Source of the DNA: Clostridia bacterium
Lineage (GTDB): Bacteria; Bacillota; DSM-521; Neomoorellales; SLTJ01
Direction of reading: 5' to 3'
Assembly: GCA_004347685.1 (NCBI GenBank)
Contig: SLTJ01000014.1
Location: forward strand, 1-50,969
Length of the DNA: 50,969 nucleotides
Part shown: positions 25,187-33,015 of the stretch, one piece after another
Layout: each line of letters begins with the position of its first letter
Numbering within the stretch: position 1 is the stretch's first letter
Program-made: the position numbers and the translations under genes
The notes under the pieces: generated by a model
What the model was told of the DNA's origin: nothing
What the model saw: only the letters and a program-made list of their open reading frames with translations
Database searches by the model: none

Positions 25187-26349
25187 CCAATTGTAACCAC
25201 AGCCCAGGCAGCCATCCCTTCACCCGCGCCGATAAAGCCCAACTTCTCATTGGTGCTGGCCTTTATCCCCACCTGGCCCGGCGGAACCCCCAGGGCTTGG
25301 GCCACGGCCGCCTGCATTTCGGGAATAAAAGGGCCTAGACGCGGCTTTTCCGCCACCACCACGCTGTCTACCTGCAAGGGCCGGTAGCCCTGCCCGGCCA
25401 GGATCTGAACCACCCGGCGCAAAAGGGCCAGGCTGCTGGCGCCTGCATACTGCGCGTCCTCGGGCGGGAAATAGCGGCCGATATCCCCGGCTGCCGCCGC
25501 CCCCAGCAAAGCATCCATGATCGCGTGAAGCAGGACATCGGCGTCCGAATGCCCGGCCAATCCCAGTTCTGAAGGCACCATCACCCCGCCCAACACCAAG
25601 GGCCGGTCCGGCACGAGCCGGTGGACATCGTAGCCAATTCCAACCCGCGGCGAACCGGCAGGACCGCCGGCCATTATCCTCGCCCGCAAGAGGTCGGCCG
25701 GGGTGGTCACCTTGAAGTTATCTTCATCGCCGGCCACCAGGCGCACTGGGTGCCCCATCCTCTCCACCAGGGTACTGTCGTCGGTGGCTGTAAACCCTTC
25801 CTTCTCTGCCCGTTCGTAGGCCGCCGCCAAAAGACCCCGGGCAAAAACCTGGGGTGTCTGGGCCGCCCAGAGACGAGTGCGCGGCAGCGTATGCTCTACG
25901 CGGCTGCCGCCGTCCCCGGCTACCTTGACAGTATCCACCACCGGCACTGCCGCCACCGCCGCCCCCTCCGTCCCTGCGGCCTCAATGCACCTGGTAAGCA
26001 AGTCCGAACGCAAAAAAGGCCGTCCTCCATCGTGGACGGCCACCAGTTCGCAGGCGGACGGCAGGTATGCCAGAGCCCGGTAGACGGATTCCTGGCGTTC
26101 GGCCCCGCCCGCCACTACTGCGACTACCTTATATAATCCGTAAGGGTGAATAACCTCTTCCCAGCAACGCGCTATTTCCTCAGGTGCCATGGCCACCACC
26201 ACGCAGTCCACCAGCTCGTGGCGCTGGAACACCTCCAGGGTCAAGGCCAGCAAAGGCCTCCCGCCCACCAGTTGGAACAGCTTATTGACGCCCCCCATGC
26301 GCTGGCTGTGTCCAGCCGCGGCGATAACAGCCCCTACTTTACCAGGCAG
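25183..26349 (-). CDS. ispDF: Bifunctional IspD-IspF (MEP isoprenoid pathway)
   Basis: About 388 residues. N-terminal half: MEP cytidylyltransferase, starting VGAVIAAAGHSQRMGG with the CTP loop, then AVHDGGRPFL and VPVVDTVK. C-terminal half from about residue 227: ME-cPP synthase, with GIGYDVHRL (metal His and Asp), GHSDADVLLHAIMDALLGAA and KASTNEKLGFIGAGEG. The frame between the preceding stop and the conserved N-terminus has no ATG, GTG or TTG. The best start is CTG at 26349, behind GGAGAGGTGAG; starting at the internal ATG (26298) would delete the nucleotide-binding loop. It overlaps yacL by 11 bases. Confidence 0.9.
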   Translation of the reverse strand: MPGKVGAVIAAAGHSQRMGGVNKLFQLVGGRPLLALTLEVFQRHELVDCVVVAMAPEEIARCWEEVIHPYGLYKVVAVVAGGAERQESVYRALAYLPSACELVAVHDGGRPFLRSDLLTRCIEAAGTEGAAVAAVPVVDTVKVAGDGGSRVEHTLPRTRLWAAQTPQVFARGLLAAAYERAEKEGFTATDDSTLVERMGHPVRLVAGDEDNFKVTTPADLLRARIMAGGPAGSPRVGIGYDVHRLVPDRPLVLGGVMVPSELGLAGHSDADVLLHAIMDALLGAAAAGDIGRYFPPEDAQYAGASSLALLRRVVQILAGQGYRPLQVDSVVVAEKPRLGPFIPEMQAAVAQALGVPPGQVGIKASTNEKLGFIGAGEGMAAWAVVTIG

Positions 26350-27463
26350 TAGTACTCACCTCTCCCACGGCCGAGGCTACTTGCTTCTTGCTCACCACCC
26401 TGGGCCGCCCAAAGATCATCCGCCCGGCCGAAGTTTGTAACACGCTGGTTACTACCACGACAATAGTCTGGCCAATATACTTGCGTCCACCTTCAACAAC
26501 AATCATGGTCCCGTCTTCCAGGTACCCCACTCCCTGGCCGGTTTCCTTGCCGTCTTTGATAATCTGGACCGGCATTTCCTCGCCCGGCAGCACCACCGGC
26601 TTAACGGCATTGGCCAGGTCATTGATATTGAGCACCTTTACCCCCTGTAATACGGCTACCTTGTTAAGGTTGAAATCGTTGGTGATAATCTGTCCCCGGA
26701 TTTCCTGGGCCAGGCGCACCAGTTTGCTGTCCACCTCGTTTAGGTCCTCATAGTCATGCTCCATGACTTCCACCGCCAAGTCCGGCTCCTGCCGCAGCCG
26801 GTTAAGGATATCCAATCCGCGACGGCCGCGATTACGCTTCAGCAGGTCCGAGGAATCGGCTATATGTCGCAGTTCTTCCAGCACAAAGCCGGGAATAATC
26901 ATAGGCCCCTCGAGAAATCCCGTATGGCAAATATCCGCAATCCGGCCGTCAATAATAACGCTGGTATCGAGGATATTGGCCCGGCGGCCGGCACCGGCTC
27001 CCAACTGGTGCCCGCCCTTATCCTTGCCTGCCAGCCGGGGTAGGGCGGTAATAACCCCCAGAATCTCTTCTTTCTTCCCCACACTCCAGCCCAGGTAGGC
27101 CAAAAAAACATTGGCCACCAAGGGCAGATATGCGCCTACCACCGGCAAATTGCGCAGCGAGGGGCTAAAAAGATTGGCGATTATAAGTCCAGTAATCAAA
27201 CCCACAGCGCCGCCGATCAGTTCCTGGGGTGGCATCCTATGTAGCCGGCCTTCAGACCACCTGGTCAAGGATACCACCGCCGCCACGAGCCGCGGTGCTA
27301 TGGAGTACCCGACGAGGGCGCTGGCCAGAGCTGCCAACCCGACCAAAGCCCAGCGCACCTGCCAGGGGCCAGTGAGGAAAGACTGGGTAACAAAAAACAT
27401 GATGCCTAGGCCTATGGCCCCGACAGCAATGCTGATTAAGTAACGGATTACGCGATAAACCAT
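26339..27463 (-). CDS. yacL: PIN/TRAM domain membrane protein YacL
   Basis: About 374 residues: four hydrophobic helices (residues 1-125), a PIN domain with ILDTSVIIDGRIADI (acidic metal site), RRGLDILNRL, and KLVRLAQEIRGQIITNDFNLNK, and a C-terminal TRAM domain (GQGVGYLEDGTMIVVEGGRKYIGQTIVVVVTSVLQT) that binds RNA. A likely membrane-bound nuclease. Start is ATG 27463 behind GGAAGGAGGTGAG. A TATAAT on the minus strand (27504-27509) 41 bases upstream may be its -10, but no matching -35 is clear. Confidence 0.9.
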   Translation of the reverse strand: MVYRVIRYLISIAVGAIGLGIMFFVTQSFLTGPWQVRWALVGLAALASALVGYSIAPRLVAAVVSLTRWSEGRLHRMPPQELIGGAVGLITGLIIANLFSPSLRNLPVVGAYLPLVANVFLAYLGWSVGKKEEILGVITALPRLAGKDKGGHQLGAGAGRRANILDTSVIIDGRIADICHTGFLEGPMIIPGFVLEELRHIADSSDLLKRNRGRRGLDILNRLRQEPDLAVEVMEHDYEDLNEVDSKLVRLAQEIRGQIITNDFNLNKVAVLQGVKVLNINDLANAVKPVVLPGEEMPVQIIKDGKETGQGVGYLEDGTMIVVEGGRKYIGQTIVVVVTSVLQTSAGRMIFGRPRVVSKKQVASAVGEVSTTAW

Positions 27464-27555
27464 TTTTCTCACCTCCTTCCTATTTTGGCTCGAGTACACC
27501 TCGATTATACCGTAACCGCCCCGCCGATTTTGTCGAGAGAAACACTCATACCCAG

Positions 27556-27671
27556 CCGTCTGCGTGACCGGCTCTGCGATGGTGTAACCCGCCTTCGGCC
27601 GATGGCCGGTTACGTCGGGGCCGCTCCCCCCTTAGCGCGCCCATTCCGACGCCACTGGCTAGAGCAGTCAC
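27556..27671. repeat. Possible diverged TIR element (fifth copy)
   Basis: Ends GTGACCGGCTCTGC and GGCTAGAGCAGTCAC are imperfect inverted repeats, similar to the GTGACTGCTCAG end of copy 1. The interior is GC-rich without clear likeness to the other copies. It lies in the 498-base gap between yacL and carD, which has no gene. Confidence 0.3.
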
Positions 27672-27771
27672 CGAATTCCTGCAGGCTGTACACACCTCAT
27701 GGCGCCCACGCGACGCCGGCGTCAGGAGGAGGATCAAAACTGGCGAAGCGGGAGGACCGGACTTTCAATCT

Positions 27772-27874
27772 GGAACCCAGCACTCAACCCGACGTTCGCC
27801 GGGATGCCTTACTTGGAGTGCTGCTGTTCGAAAGGATACGGCATCTTAGACATGCTGGTTGAGTGCTGGGTTCC
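27772..27874. repeat. 103-base palindrome with perfect 18-bp arms
   Basis: GGAACCCAGCACTCAACC (27772-27789) and GGTTGAGTGCTGGGTTCC (27857-27874) are perfect inverted repeats. Within the loop GATGCC and GGCATC can pair in turn. No T run follows on either strand, so it is not a classical terminator. It is about 90 bases beyond the carD stop. Confidence 0.85.
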
Positions 27875-27961
27875 TACGCGCTCCAACCTCCGCCCTTGCA
27901 GGTCCCTCGCCCGACCTGCCGGCGAGCCCGACAAAGCCAGGTGAAGTTTGCGCGCCGCCGC

Positions 27962-28441
27962 CTAGGCCAGTACGCGCTGGAGTAAACTCTCTACCGTCCC
28001 CGCCTCTACTCCCTTGGCCAGTACCAGTTCGCTCACCAGAATCTGCCAGGCGCTTTCCAGCATCTTCCGCTCCCCGGTAGAGAGGCCCTTGCCCTTATTC
28101 CGCAGGGTCAAATTCCGCACCACTTCGGCGACAGCAAAAATATCGCCGCTCTTGATCTTCTCCAGGTGCATCCGGTACCGGTGGTTCCAGTTGTTATCCA
28201 TGGGCGCCGGCTCCGCCTGCAGGAGATCGAGCACCTGGGAAACTTCTTCCGACGGGATGACTTGGCGCAGGCCAATTTCGTCCGCGTTTTCCACCGGGAT
28301 CATGACTTTCATGTCGCCCAGGGGTAGGCGCATTATGTAATAACCCCGCCTTTCCCCCAGCACCTCGTGATCTTCAATGGATTCAATTACCCCGGCTCCA
28401 TGCATGGGGTAGACAACTTTGTCACCAATACTGAAAGCCAC
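27962..28441 (-). CDS. carD: CarD-family transcription regulator
   Basis: About 159 residues. The N-terminal Tudor-like RNA polymerase interaction domain is conserved (FSIGDKVVYPMHGAGVIESIEDHEV, YYIMRLPLGDMKVMIPVENADEIGLR), followed by an all-helical DNA-binding part (NWNHRYRMHLEKIKSGDIFAVAEVVRNL, GERKMLESAWQILVSELVLA). It binds RNA polymerase beta and stabilises open complexes. The start is GTG 28441 preceded by GGAGGGGG; an ATG five codons earlier lies right after the -10 and would leave no leader. It has its own strong promoter. Confidence 0.92.
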   Translation of the reverse strand: MAFSIGDKVVYPMHGAGVIESIEDHEVLGERRGYYIMRLPLGDMKVMIPVENADEIGLRQVIPSEEVSQVLDLLQAEPAPMDNNWNHRYRMHLEKIKSGDIFAVAEVVRNLTLRNKGKGLSTGERKMLESAWQILVSELVLAKGVEAGTVESLLQRVLA

Positions 28442-28462
28442 GTTAACCCCCTCCATGGTCAA

Positions 28463-28491
28463 ATTATAACAAATGGCGGCCTCTCTGTCAA
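28463..28491 (-). promoter_or_regulatory. carD promoter
   Basis: Minus strand TTGACA (28486-28491), 17-base spacer, TATAAT (28463-28468): an exact SigA consensus, 22 bases upstream of the GTG start. Confidence 0.85.
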
Positions 28492-28513
28492 ATTGCCACA
28501 TTCTTACACGCGA

Positions 28514-28543
28514 TTGACAAACTGGCCTGGCCACGAATATAAT
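28514..28543 (+). promoter_or_regulatory. Promoter of the gene at 28570
   Basis: Plus strand TTGACA (28514-28519), 18-base spacer, TATAAT (28538-28543). It is back-to-back with the carD promoter; their -35 boxes are 22 bases apart. Confidence 0.8.
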
Positions 28544-28569
28544 TGACCTTGGTAAAGGAGTTGACCCCC

Positions 28570-28965
28570 ATGGCCTACCTAACCTGCGATGAATTTCAAA
28601 AAGCAGTAGCCCAGTATACCATTCGTCATAAGAGTATTCTCGATATCATGTCCAAGGCGCAGGACGCCAACGCCCGGTTGAACCGGGCCGTCACTAAGGC
28701 GGCCACCACCTGCGGGTGCATCCGGATCGAAACCATAAAGAAGCCCATCCCTGAGGATGCCTCCCTGGAGGACCTCAGCGATTTGCTGGACAACCATCTG
28801 CGGGGAAGTCTGTGCGAAGACTGCCGGGACATGGTAGAAAACGAGATGGGCAAGCTCTTATTCTACCTGGCCGCCCTGTGCAATACCGTCGGCCTTGACC
28901 TGAACTCGGTGATGGCCAAAGAAGACAACCAGCTTAAGACCCTGCGAGTTTTTAACCTTACCTGA
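28570..28965 (+). CDS. Small helical protein with MazG-like C-terminal segment
   Basis: 131 residues, starting MAYLTCDEFQKAVAQY at ATG 28570 (AAAGGAG upstream). Helix-rich, with a CGC motif (residue about 52) and CEDC (about residue 87), four cysteines that could bind a metal. The last helix NEMGKLLFYLAALCNTVGLDL resembles the E..D/LLFYL..L...lgidl helix of MazG-like NTP pyrophosphohydrolases, but the acidic metal motif (ExxE...ExxD) is incomplete. I recall similar proteins next to carD/radA in clostridia (often labelled with a DUF name); function unknown. It is transcribed oppositely to its neighbours. Confidence 0.65.
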   Translation: MAYLTCDEFQKAVAQYTIRHKSILDIMSKAQDANARLNRAVTKAATTCGCIRIETIKKPIPEDASLEDLSDLLDNHLRGSLCEDCRDMVENEMGKLLFYLAALCNTVGLDLNSVMAKEDNQLKTLRVFNLT

Positions 28966-29011
28966 GCGGGCCGCGAGAAAAACGCCGCCGGCTGCAGGGC
29001 CGCACTACTGT

Positions 29012-30400
29012 CTAGCTGCCATCTTGCGGCTTCAGCGTACCTAGGGCCAGATGCAGGGCCTCGGAGACCGTAGCCACCTCATGTACTTCGAGCCCCGCCA
29101 GAGCGCGACCGCCGGCCTGACTTCCCGCAGGCGCAAGGCAGTGCCTGAACCCGAGCTGGGCAGCCTCCCGCAGGCGCTTCTCCACCTGGCTCACGGCCCG
29201 CACCTCGCCGGTAAGCCCCACCTCGCCCGTCACCACGGACTGCAGCCGGTCGGGCCGGTTGAGGAAGCTAGAGGCTACGGCCAGGCAAATACCCAAGTCC
29301 ATGGCCGGCTCCTCCACCTGTACGCCACCGGCCACGTTCAGGTAGACATCTGCCAGGCCTAGGTTCAAGCCCACCCTTTTTTCCAGGATAGCCAACATCA
29401 AAAGGGCGCGAGAATTGTCCAGGCCGGTGGTCAGGCGCCTGGGGTTGCCGAAAACAGTAGGGGCGACCAGGGCCTGTACCTCCACCAGAAGTGGCCGGGT
29501 GCCCTCCAGGCTGGCCGCCACCACTGATCCTGGTACTCCCGCGGGGCGCTGAGAGAGGAGCGAAGCGGAGGGGTTACCCACTTCGGCCAGGCCACCCGCC
29601 TGCATGGCAAAAATCCCCACCTCGTCCGCGGCGCCAAACCTGTTCTTCACCGCCCGCACCAGGCGGAAAAGGGAATGCCTGTCACCCTCAAAGTACAGAA
29701 CGGCGTCTACCAAGTGCTCCAGGACCCGGGGGCCGGCCAGCATCCCTTCCTTAGTGACGTGTCCCACCAGGAAGATGGCCACTGTTTTCTCCTTCGCCAC
29801 CCGCAATAAGTCCGCCGCCGCCTCCCGTACCTGGGCCACGCTGCCCGGGGCCGCGCCCAGATCCGGCTTGTAGATAGTCTGCACCGAATCTACCACGCAG
29901 ACCAGCGGCGCCACCCGGCCGATGATTTCTTTCATGCCTTCGACATTGGTCTCGCCAGCCACCATCAGACCCGGGGTCAGGGCCCCCAACCTTTCCGCCC
30001 GCATCCGGACCTGTGCCAGGGACTCCTCCCCGGATATGTATAGGACGGCCCCGGAATTCGTGGCCACGTGGGCAGCCAACTGCAGCAGCAAGGTGGATTT
30101 GCCGATACCCGGCGGGCCGCCTACCAGCACCAGGGACCCGGGCACTATCCCCCCGCCCAGCACCCGGTCCAGCTCATTCAGGCCGGTGCTGATCCGCCTC
30201 TGCGCCCTGCCGTCCACCTCGGTGATGGCTACCGGCAAGGCCCCACTTCTGGCCGGTTCAGCGCCCCGTAGACCAGCCACTCCAGCCTGAATCTCCTCCA
30301 CCAGGCTATTCCACTGCCCACACCCCGGACACCGGCCGAGCCATTTAGGCACCGCCAAACCACATTCCTGACAAACAAACTGCACCCGCTCCCGGGCCAA
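29012..30400 (-). CDS. radA: DNA repair protein RadA (Sms)
   Basis: 462 residues. N-terminal C4 zinc finger (CQECG...CPGCG), RecA-like ATPase with Walker A GGPPGIGKST and Walker B VCVVDSVQTI, the KNRFG motif (VRAVKNRFGAADEVGIF) and a C-terminal Lon-protease-like domain without catalytic residues (LNLGLADVYLNVAGGVQVEEPAMDLGICLA). It is a branch-migrating helicase in recombination. TTG start at 30400 behind GGAAGGTGAT. In most Firmicutes disA follows radA; here carD follows. Confidence 0.95.
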   Translation of the reverse strand: MARERVQFVCQECGLAVPKWLGRCPGCGQWNSLVEEIQAGVAGLRGAEPARSGALPVAITEVDGRAQRRISTGLNELDRVLGGGIVPGSLVLVGGPPGIGKSTLLLQLAAHVATNSGAVLYISGEESLAQVRMRAERLGALTPGLMVAGETNVEGMKEIIGRVAPLVCVVDSVQTIYKPDLGAAPGSVAQVREAAADLLRVAKEKTVAIFLVGHVTKEGMLAGPRVLEHLVDAVLYFEGDRHSLFRLVRAVKNRFGAADEVGIFAMQAGGLAEVGNPSASLLSQRPAGVPGSVVAASLEGTRPLLVEVQALVAPTVFGNPRRLTTGLDNSRALLMLAILEKRVGLNLGLADVYLNVAGGVQVEEPAMDLGICLAVASSFLNRPDRLQSVVTGEVGLTGEVRAVSQVEKRLREAAQLGFRHCLAPAGSQAGGRALAGLEVHEVATVSEALHLALGTLKPQDGS

Positions 30401-30787
30401 GGGATCACCTTCCCACCCTTTTTCACCGCAATTTGCCTCCGCCGCCAGCGCGGCTTCAATTTTACCGGCGAGAACACAGGGGATCTTCCAGAGCTACGCC
30501 TGCCTGACCACATTATAGCAGATTGTCGTCGGCTTTTACATTCCTACCACCGACCACCGTGTTAGGCGAACCCGCACGGCCCTCCACATAAATAAAAGGT
30601 TATGCTACATAAAAAAGTATCATGGCTGCCGGCGCAGGGTTTGGGGGGAAGGAGAAAGAATTACACTGCAAAAGAACCCACAAGCACCCAAGGCCTCTGA
30701 GTCTTAGGGCAGATACCACGATGCCGGCGGCGATATCACCAGACCGCGGAGGTGGGGACCAAGATGGAGGATTCAGCGATCGGGCCG

Positions 30788-30900
30788 CAGACCCCCTATC
30801 TCCGACCTGACCGTGGCGGCCGGCTGACGGTTCGCTTGCCCTGGTGCCTGCTGTAGAAGGAGGGCTGCCGAGGTCCGGACCCGACAGGTAGTAGGGATTT
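30788..30900 (+). promoter_or_regulatory. Structured leader, possible Moco-type riboswitch
   Basis: The leader of the split-Soret cytochrome gene contains CTCCGACC (30800-30807), a GGCCGGCTGACGG segment, GCTTGCCCTGGTGCCTGC and AAGGAGGGCTGCCGAGG, in an order that resembles the conserved blocks of the Moco (molybdenum/tungsten cofactor) RNA as I remember it. CCCTAT near 30794 could pair with GTAGGG near 30890 to close the structure. The assignment rests on memory of the consensus only. The preceding 30534-30787 stretch shows no gene. Confidence 0.35.
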
Positions 30901-30933
30901 CAACTAGCAGACATCAAAACGGAGGTGGAAAGA

Positions 30934-31902
30934 TTGGGAGAGGACAGGAAAGAAGGGTTGTCCAGAAGGAAGTTTCTCCTGGGGGCGGGGGCCCTGGCCG
31001 CCGGGGCAGCGGTTACAGGAGGAGCTCTGGGCGGAGTGAAGGAAAGCCTGGCCGCAGGCCAGCCGGTAAAGGTAACGGTCAACGGCGTGGAAATAGCCGG
31101 TCCGGTACCGGCCCGGATCGAAAAGGGTACGGCTCTGGCTCCGGTCCGGCCCCTGGCCGAATCCCTGGGAGCCAGGGTGGGCTGGGACAACAGCAGCAAG
31201 ACGGTGACCATCACCGCGGGAACCGGAGCGAAGGTGGCTACCGCCCCGGCCTGGCCGTGGCCGTACAATAAGCTGGACCCAGAAAAGGTGAGAAAGCTCG
31301 GGTATGAAGCGTACTACGAAGGCGGCTGCATGTACGGCGCGGCCAAGGCCATAATTGGGGCGCTGCAGCAGGAAGTGGGGTACCCATTCACCTTGATACC
31401 GGTAGACATGCTTAGATACGGCGAAGGCGGAACCGCCGGCTGGGGGACCCTGTGCGGCGCCTTAAACGGGTCATCTGCAGCCATAACCCTGGTATGTGGC
31501 AAGGGCGTCTACTCGCAACTAGTTAACGAATTGCTGGGCTGGTATACGCAGGAGCCCTTCCCGAGCAAGAAACACGAAGCCTACAGCAAGTTCAAGAACC
31601 AGATCCAGAATGTCTCCGGCTCCCCCCTTTGCCACATATCAGTTACCGAGTGGTGCAAGGTATCCGGCAAGAAAGTGACTGATCCTGAGCGGCTCGACCG
31701 CTGCGGCAAACTCACCGGCGACGTAGCTGCCCGGGCCGTGGAGTTGCTAAATGCCCAGGCCGACGGCAAATTCGTGGCCGCCTACAAACCCTCGGAATTA
31801 TTTGCCGGCTGCATGAGCTGCCACGTAGGCAAAGATAGCACCCTGAACAACGTCCAGGGCAAGATGAACTGCGTGCAATGCCACGAGCCCCACATAAAGT
31901 AA
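30934..31902 (+). CDS. TAT-exported split-Soret-type diheme cytochrome c with copper-amine-oxidase-like N-terminal domain
   Basis: About 322 residues. Order: twin-arginine signal (LSRRKFLLGAGALAAGAA), a copper amine oxidase N-terminal-like domain (VTVNGVEIAGPVPARIEKGTALAPVRPLAESLGARVGWDNSSKTVTI), then a C_GCAxxG_C_C-type domain (GGCMYGAAKAIIGAL, GWGTLCGALNG) as in Desulfovibrio split-Soret cytochrome c, and two heme sites CMSCH and CVQCH near the end. The C-terminal part therefore looks like split-Soret cytochrome; the front domain is often a cell-surface or oligomerisation module in clostridia. TTG at 30934 has GGAGGTG seven bases upstream. A terminator follows at 31925. The redox partner is unknown. 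Confidence 0.85.
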   Translation: MGEDRKEGLSRRKFLLGAGALAAGAAVTGGALGGVKESLAAGQPVKVTVNGVEIAGPVPARIEKGTALAPVRPLAESLGARVGWDNSSKTVTITAGTGAKVATAPAWPWPYNKLDPEKVRKLGYEAYYEGGCMYGAAKAIIGALQQEVGYPFTLIPVDMLRYGEGGTAGWGTLCGALNGSSAAITLVCGKGVYSQLVNELLGWYTQEPFPSKKHEAYSKFKNQIQNVSGSPLCHISVTEWCKVSGKKVTDPERLDRCGKLTGDVAARAVELLNAQADGKFVAAYKPSELFAGCMSCHVGKDSTLNNVQGKMNCVQCHEPHIK

Positions 31903-31924
31903 ACGCAGGCTGAAACGGATCCCG

Positions 31925-31953
31925 AAATGGAGGCCGCGGCCTCCATTTTTTTT
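31925..31953 (+). terminator. Terminator after the split-Soret cytochrome gene
   Basis: ATGGAGGCC-GC-GGCCTCCAT, a perfect stem, followed by eight T (31946-31953). Confidence 0.95.
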
Positions 31954-32103
31954 GCCGGAAGGCGTAAAACCAGGCGGCAGAGGCGTACGTTAGCAGGTTA
32001 AGGGCGGGCCAAGGCAGAATGGGCAAAGTGCAAATATCTTGCCGGCTGCTGCCGGGAGGAGTAGAATAAAAAGAGGGATACCAGGTTAAAGGCGGTGATA
32101 GCG

Positions 32104-33015
32104 GTGAACAGCAACCAGTTAGAAGTCTTCTGTCTGATAGCCAGGGTAAAAAGCTTTTCCAAGGCGGCACGCCTGTTACACCTCTCCCAGCCGGCGGTAA
32201 GCGCCCAGATTCGTTCTCTGGAAGATCACCTGGGGGTGGAGCTCTTCGAGCGCCAGCCCCAGGGGGTGGAACTGACGGCTGCCGGCCGCGTAGTTTACCG
32301 TTACGCCACTCAGATCCTGGCTCTTTGGGATTCCATGGAAAAGCATCTAGACAGCCTGTGCGGCCTCCACAACGAAGAACTGCTGGTGGCGGCCAGTTCC
32401 TGCCTGGGCAACTATGCCCTGCCCTGCGCTGTTTATGACTTCGGGCAGAAGCACCCCACCGCCAAGGTAAGGCTGGAAATAGCCAACCGGCAGCAGATAA
32501 TAGGGCAACTGCAGGATAACCGGGTACAGGTGGGCATTGTCGAAGGCCCGCTGGAGGAACTGGACGGAGGCTTTAAGATCAAGGAGGTAGCCCGGGACAC
32601 CCTGGTAATCATCGCCGCCCCGCAATCTCCCTGGGCCGAACGGCAAACCATCTCGCTGGAAGATCTGCGAACAGAGCCCTTTATCCTTCGGGAGAAGGGG
32701 TCGGGGGTGCGCCGGGCCTTTGAGCAGGTACTGGCCGACCACGGCCTGAGCCTGGAGGAACTCAACATCACGGCCGAACTAGGCAGCATGGATGCGGTCA
32801 AGTCGGCTGTGCAGGCTGGCCTCGGCCTCAGCCTCAGCACCCGCCTGGCCGTGAAGTCGGAACTGCGCCGGCACAGCCTGTATGCCCTGGAACTGGCTGG
32901 AGGATCGGTTACCATTACCCATTACCTGGTATACCGCACCGGGTGCTACCAGAGCGCGGTAACCCGCAAGTTCATCCAGTTTATTACCTCGCCTGGGGAA
33001 CAAATTTTTTGCTAG
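32104..33015 (+). CDS. LysR-family transcription regulator
   Basis: About 303 residues. N-terminal winged HTH (LEVFCLIARVKSFSKAARLLHLSQPAVSAQIRSLEDHLGVELFER), then a type 2 periplasmic-binding-like effector domain. GTG at 32104 (GGCGG upstream) is favoured; a GTG three codons earlier is possible. The effector domain resembles CysB/CysL-like regulators of sulfur or other anion metabolism (weak). It converges on the YeeE/TusA operon, with adjacent stops, and is a candidate regulator of it and of the plus-strand yedE-tusA operon (inference). Confidence 0.9.
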   Translation: MNSNQLEVFCLIARVKSFSKAARLLHLSQPAVSAQIRSLEDHLGVELFERQPQGVELTAAGRVVYRYATQILALWDSMEKHLDSLCGLHNEELLVAASSCLGNYALPCAVYDFGQKHPTAKVRLEIANRQQIIGQLQDNRVQVGIVEGPLEELDGGFKIKEVARDTLVIIAAPQSPWAERQTISLEDLRTEPFILREKGSGVRRAFEQVLADHGLSLEELNITAELGSMDAVKSAVQAGLGLSLSTRLAVKSELRRHSLYALELAGGSVTITHYLVYRTGCYQSAVTRKFIQFITSPGEQIFC

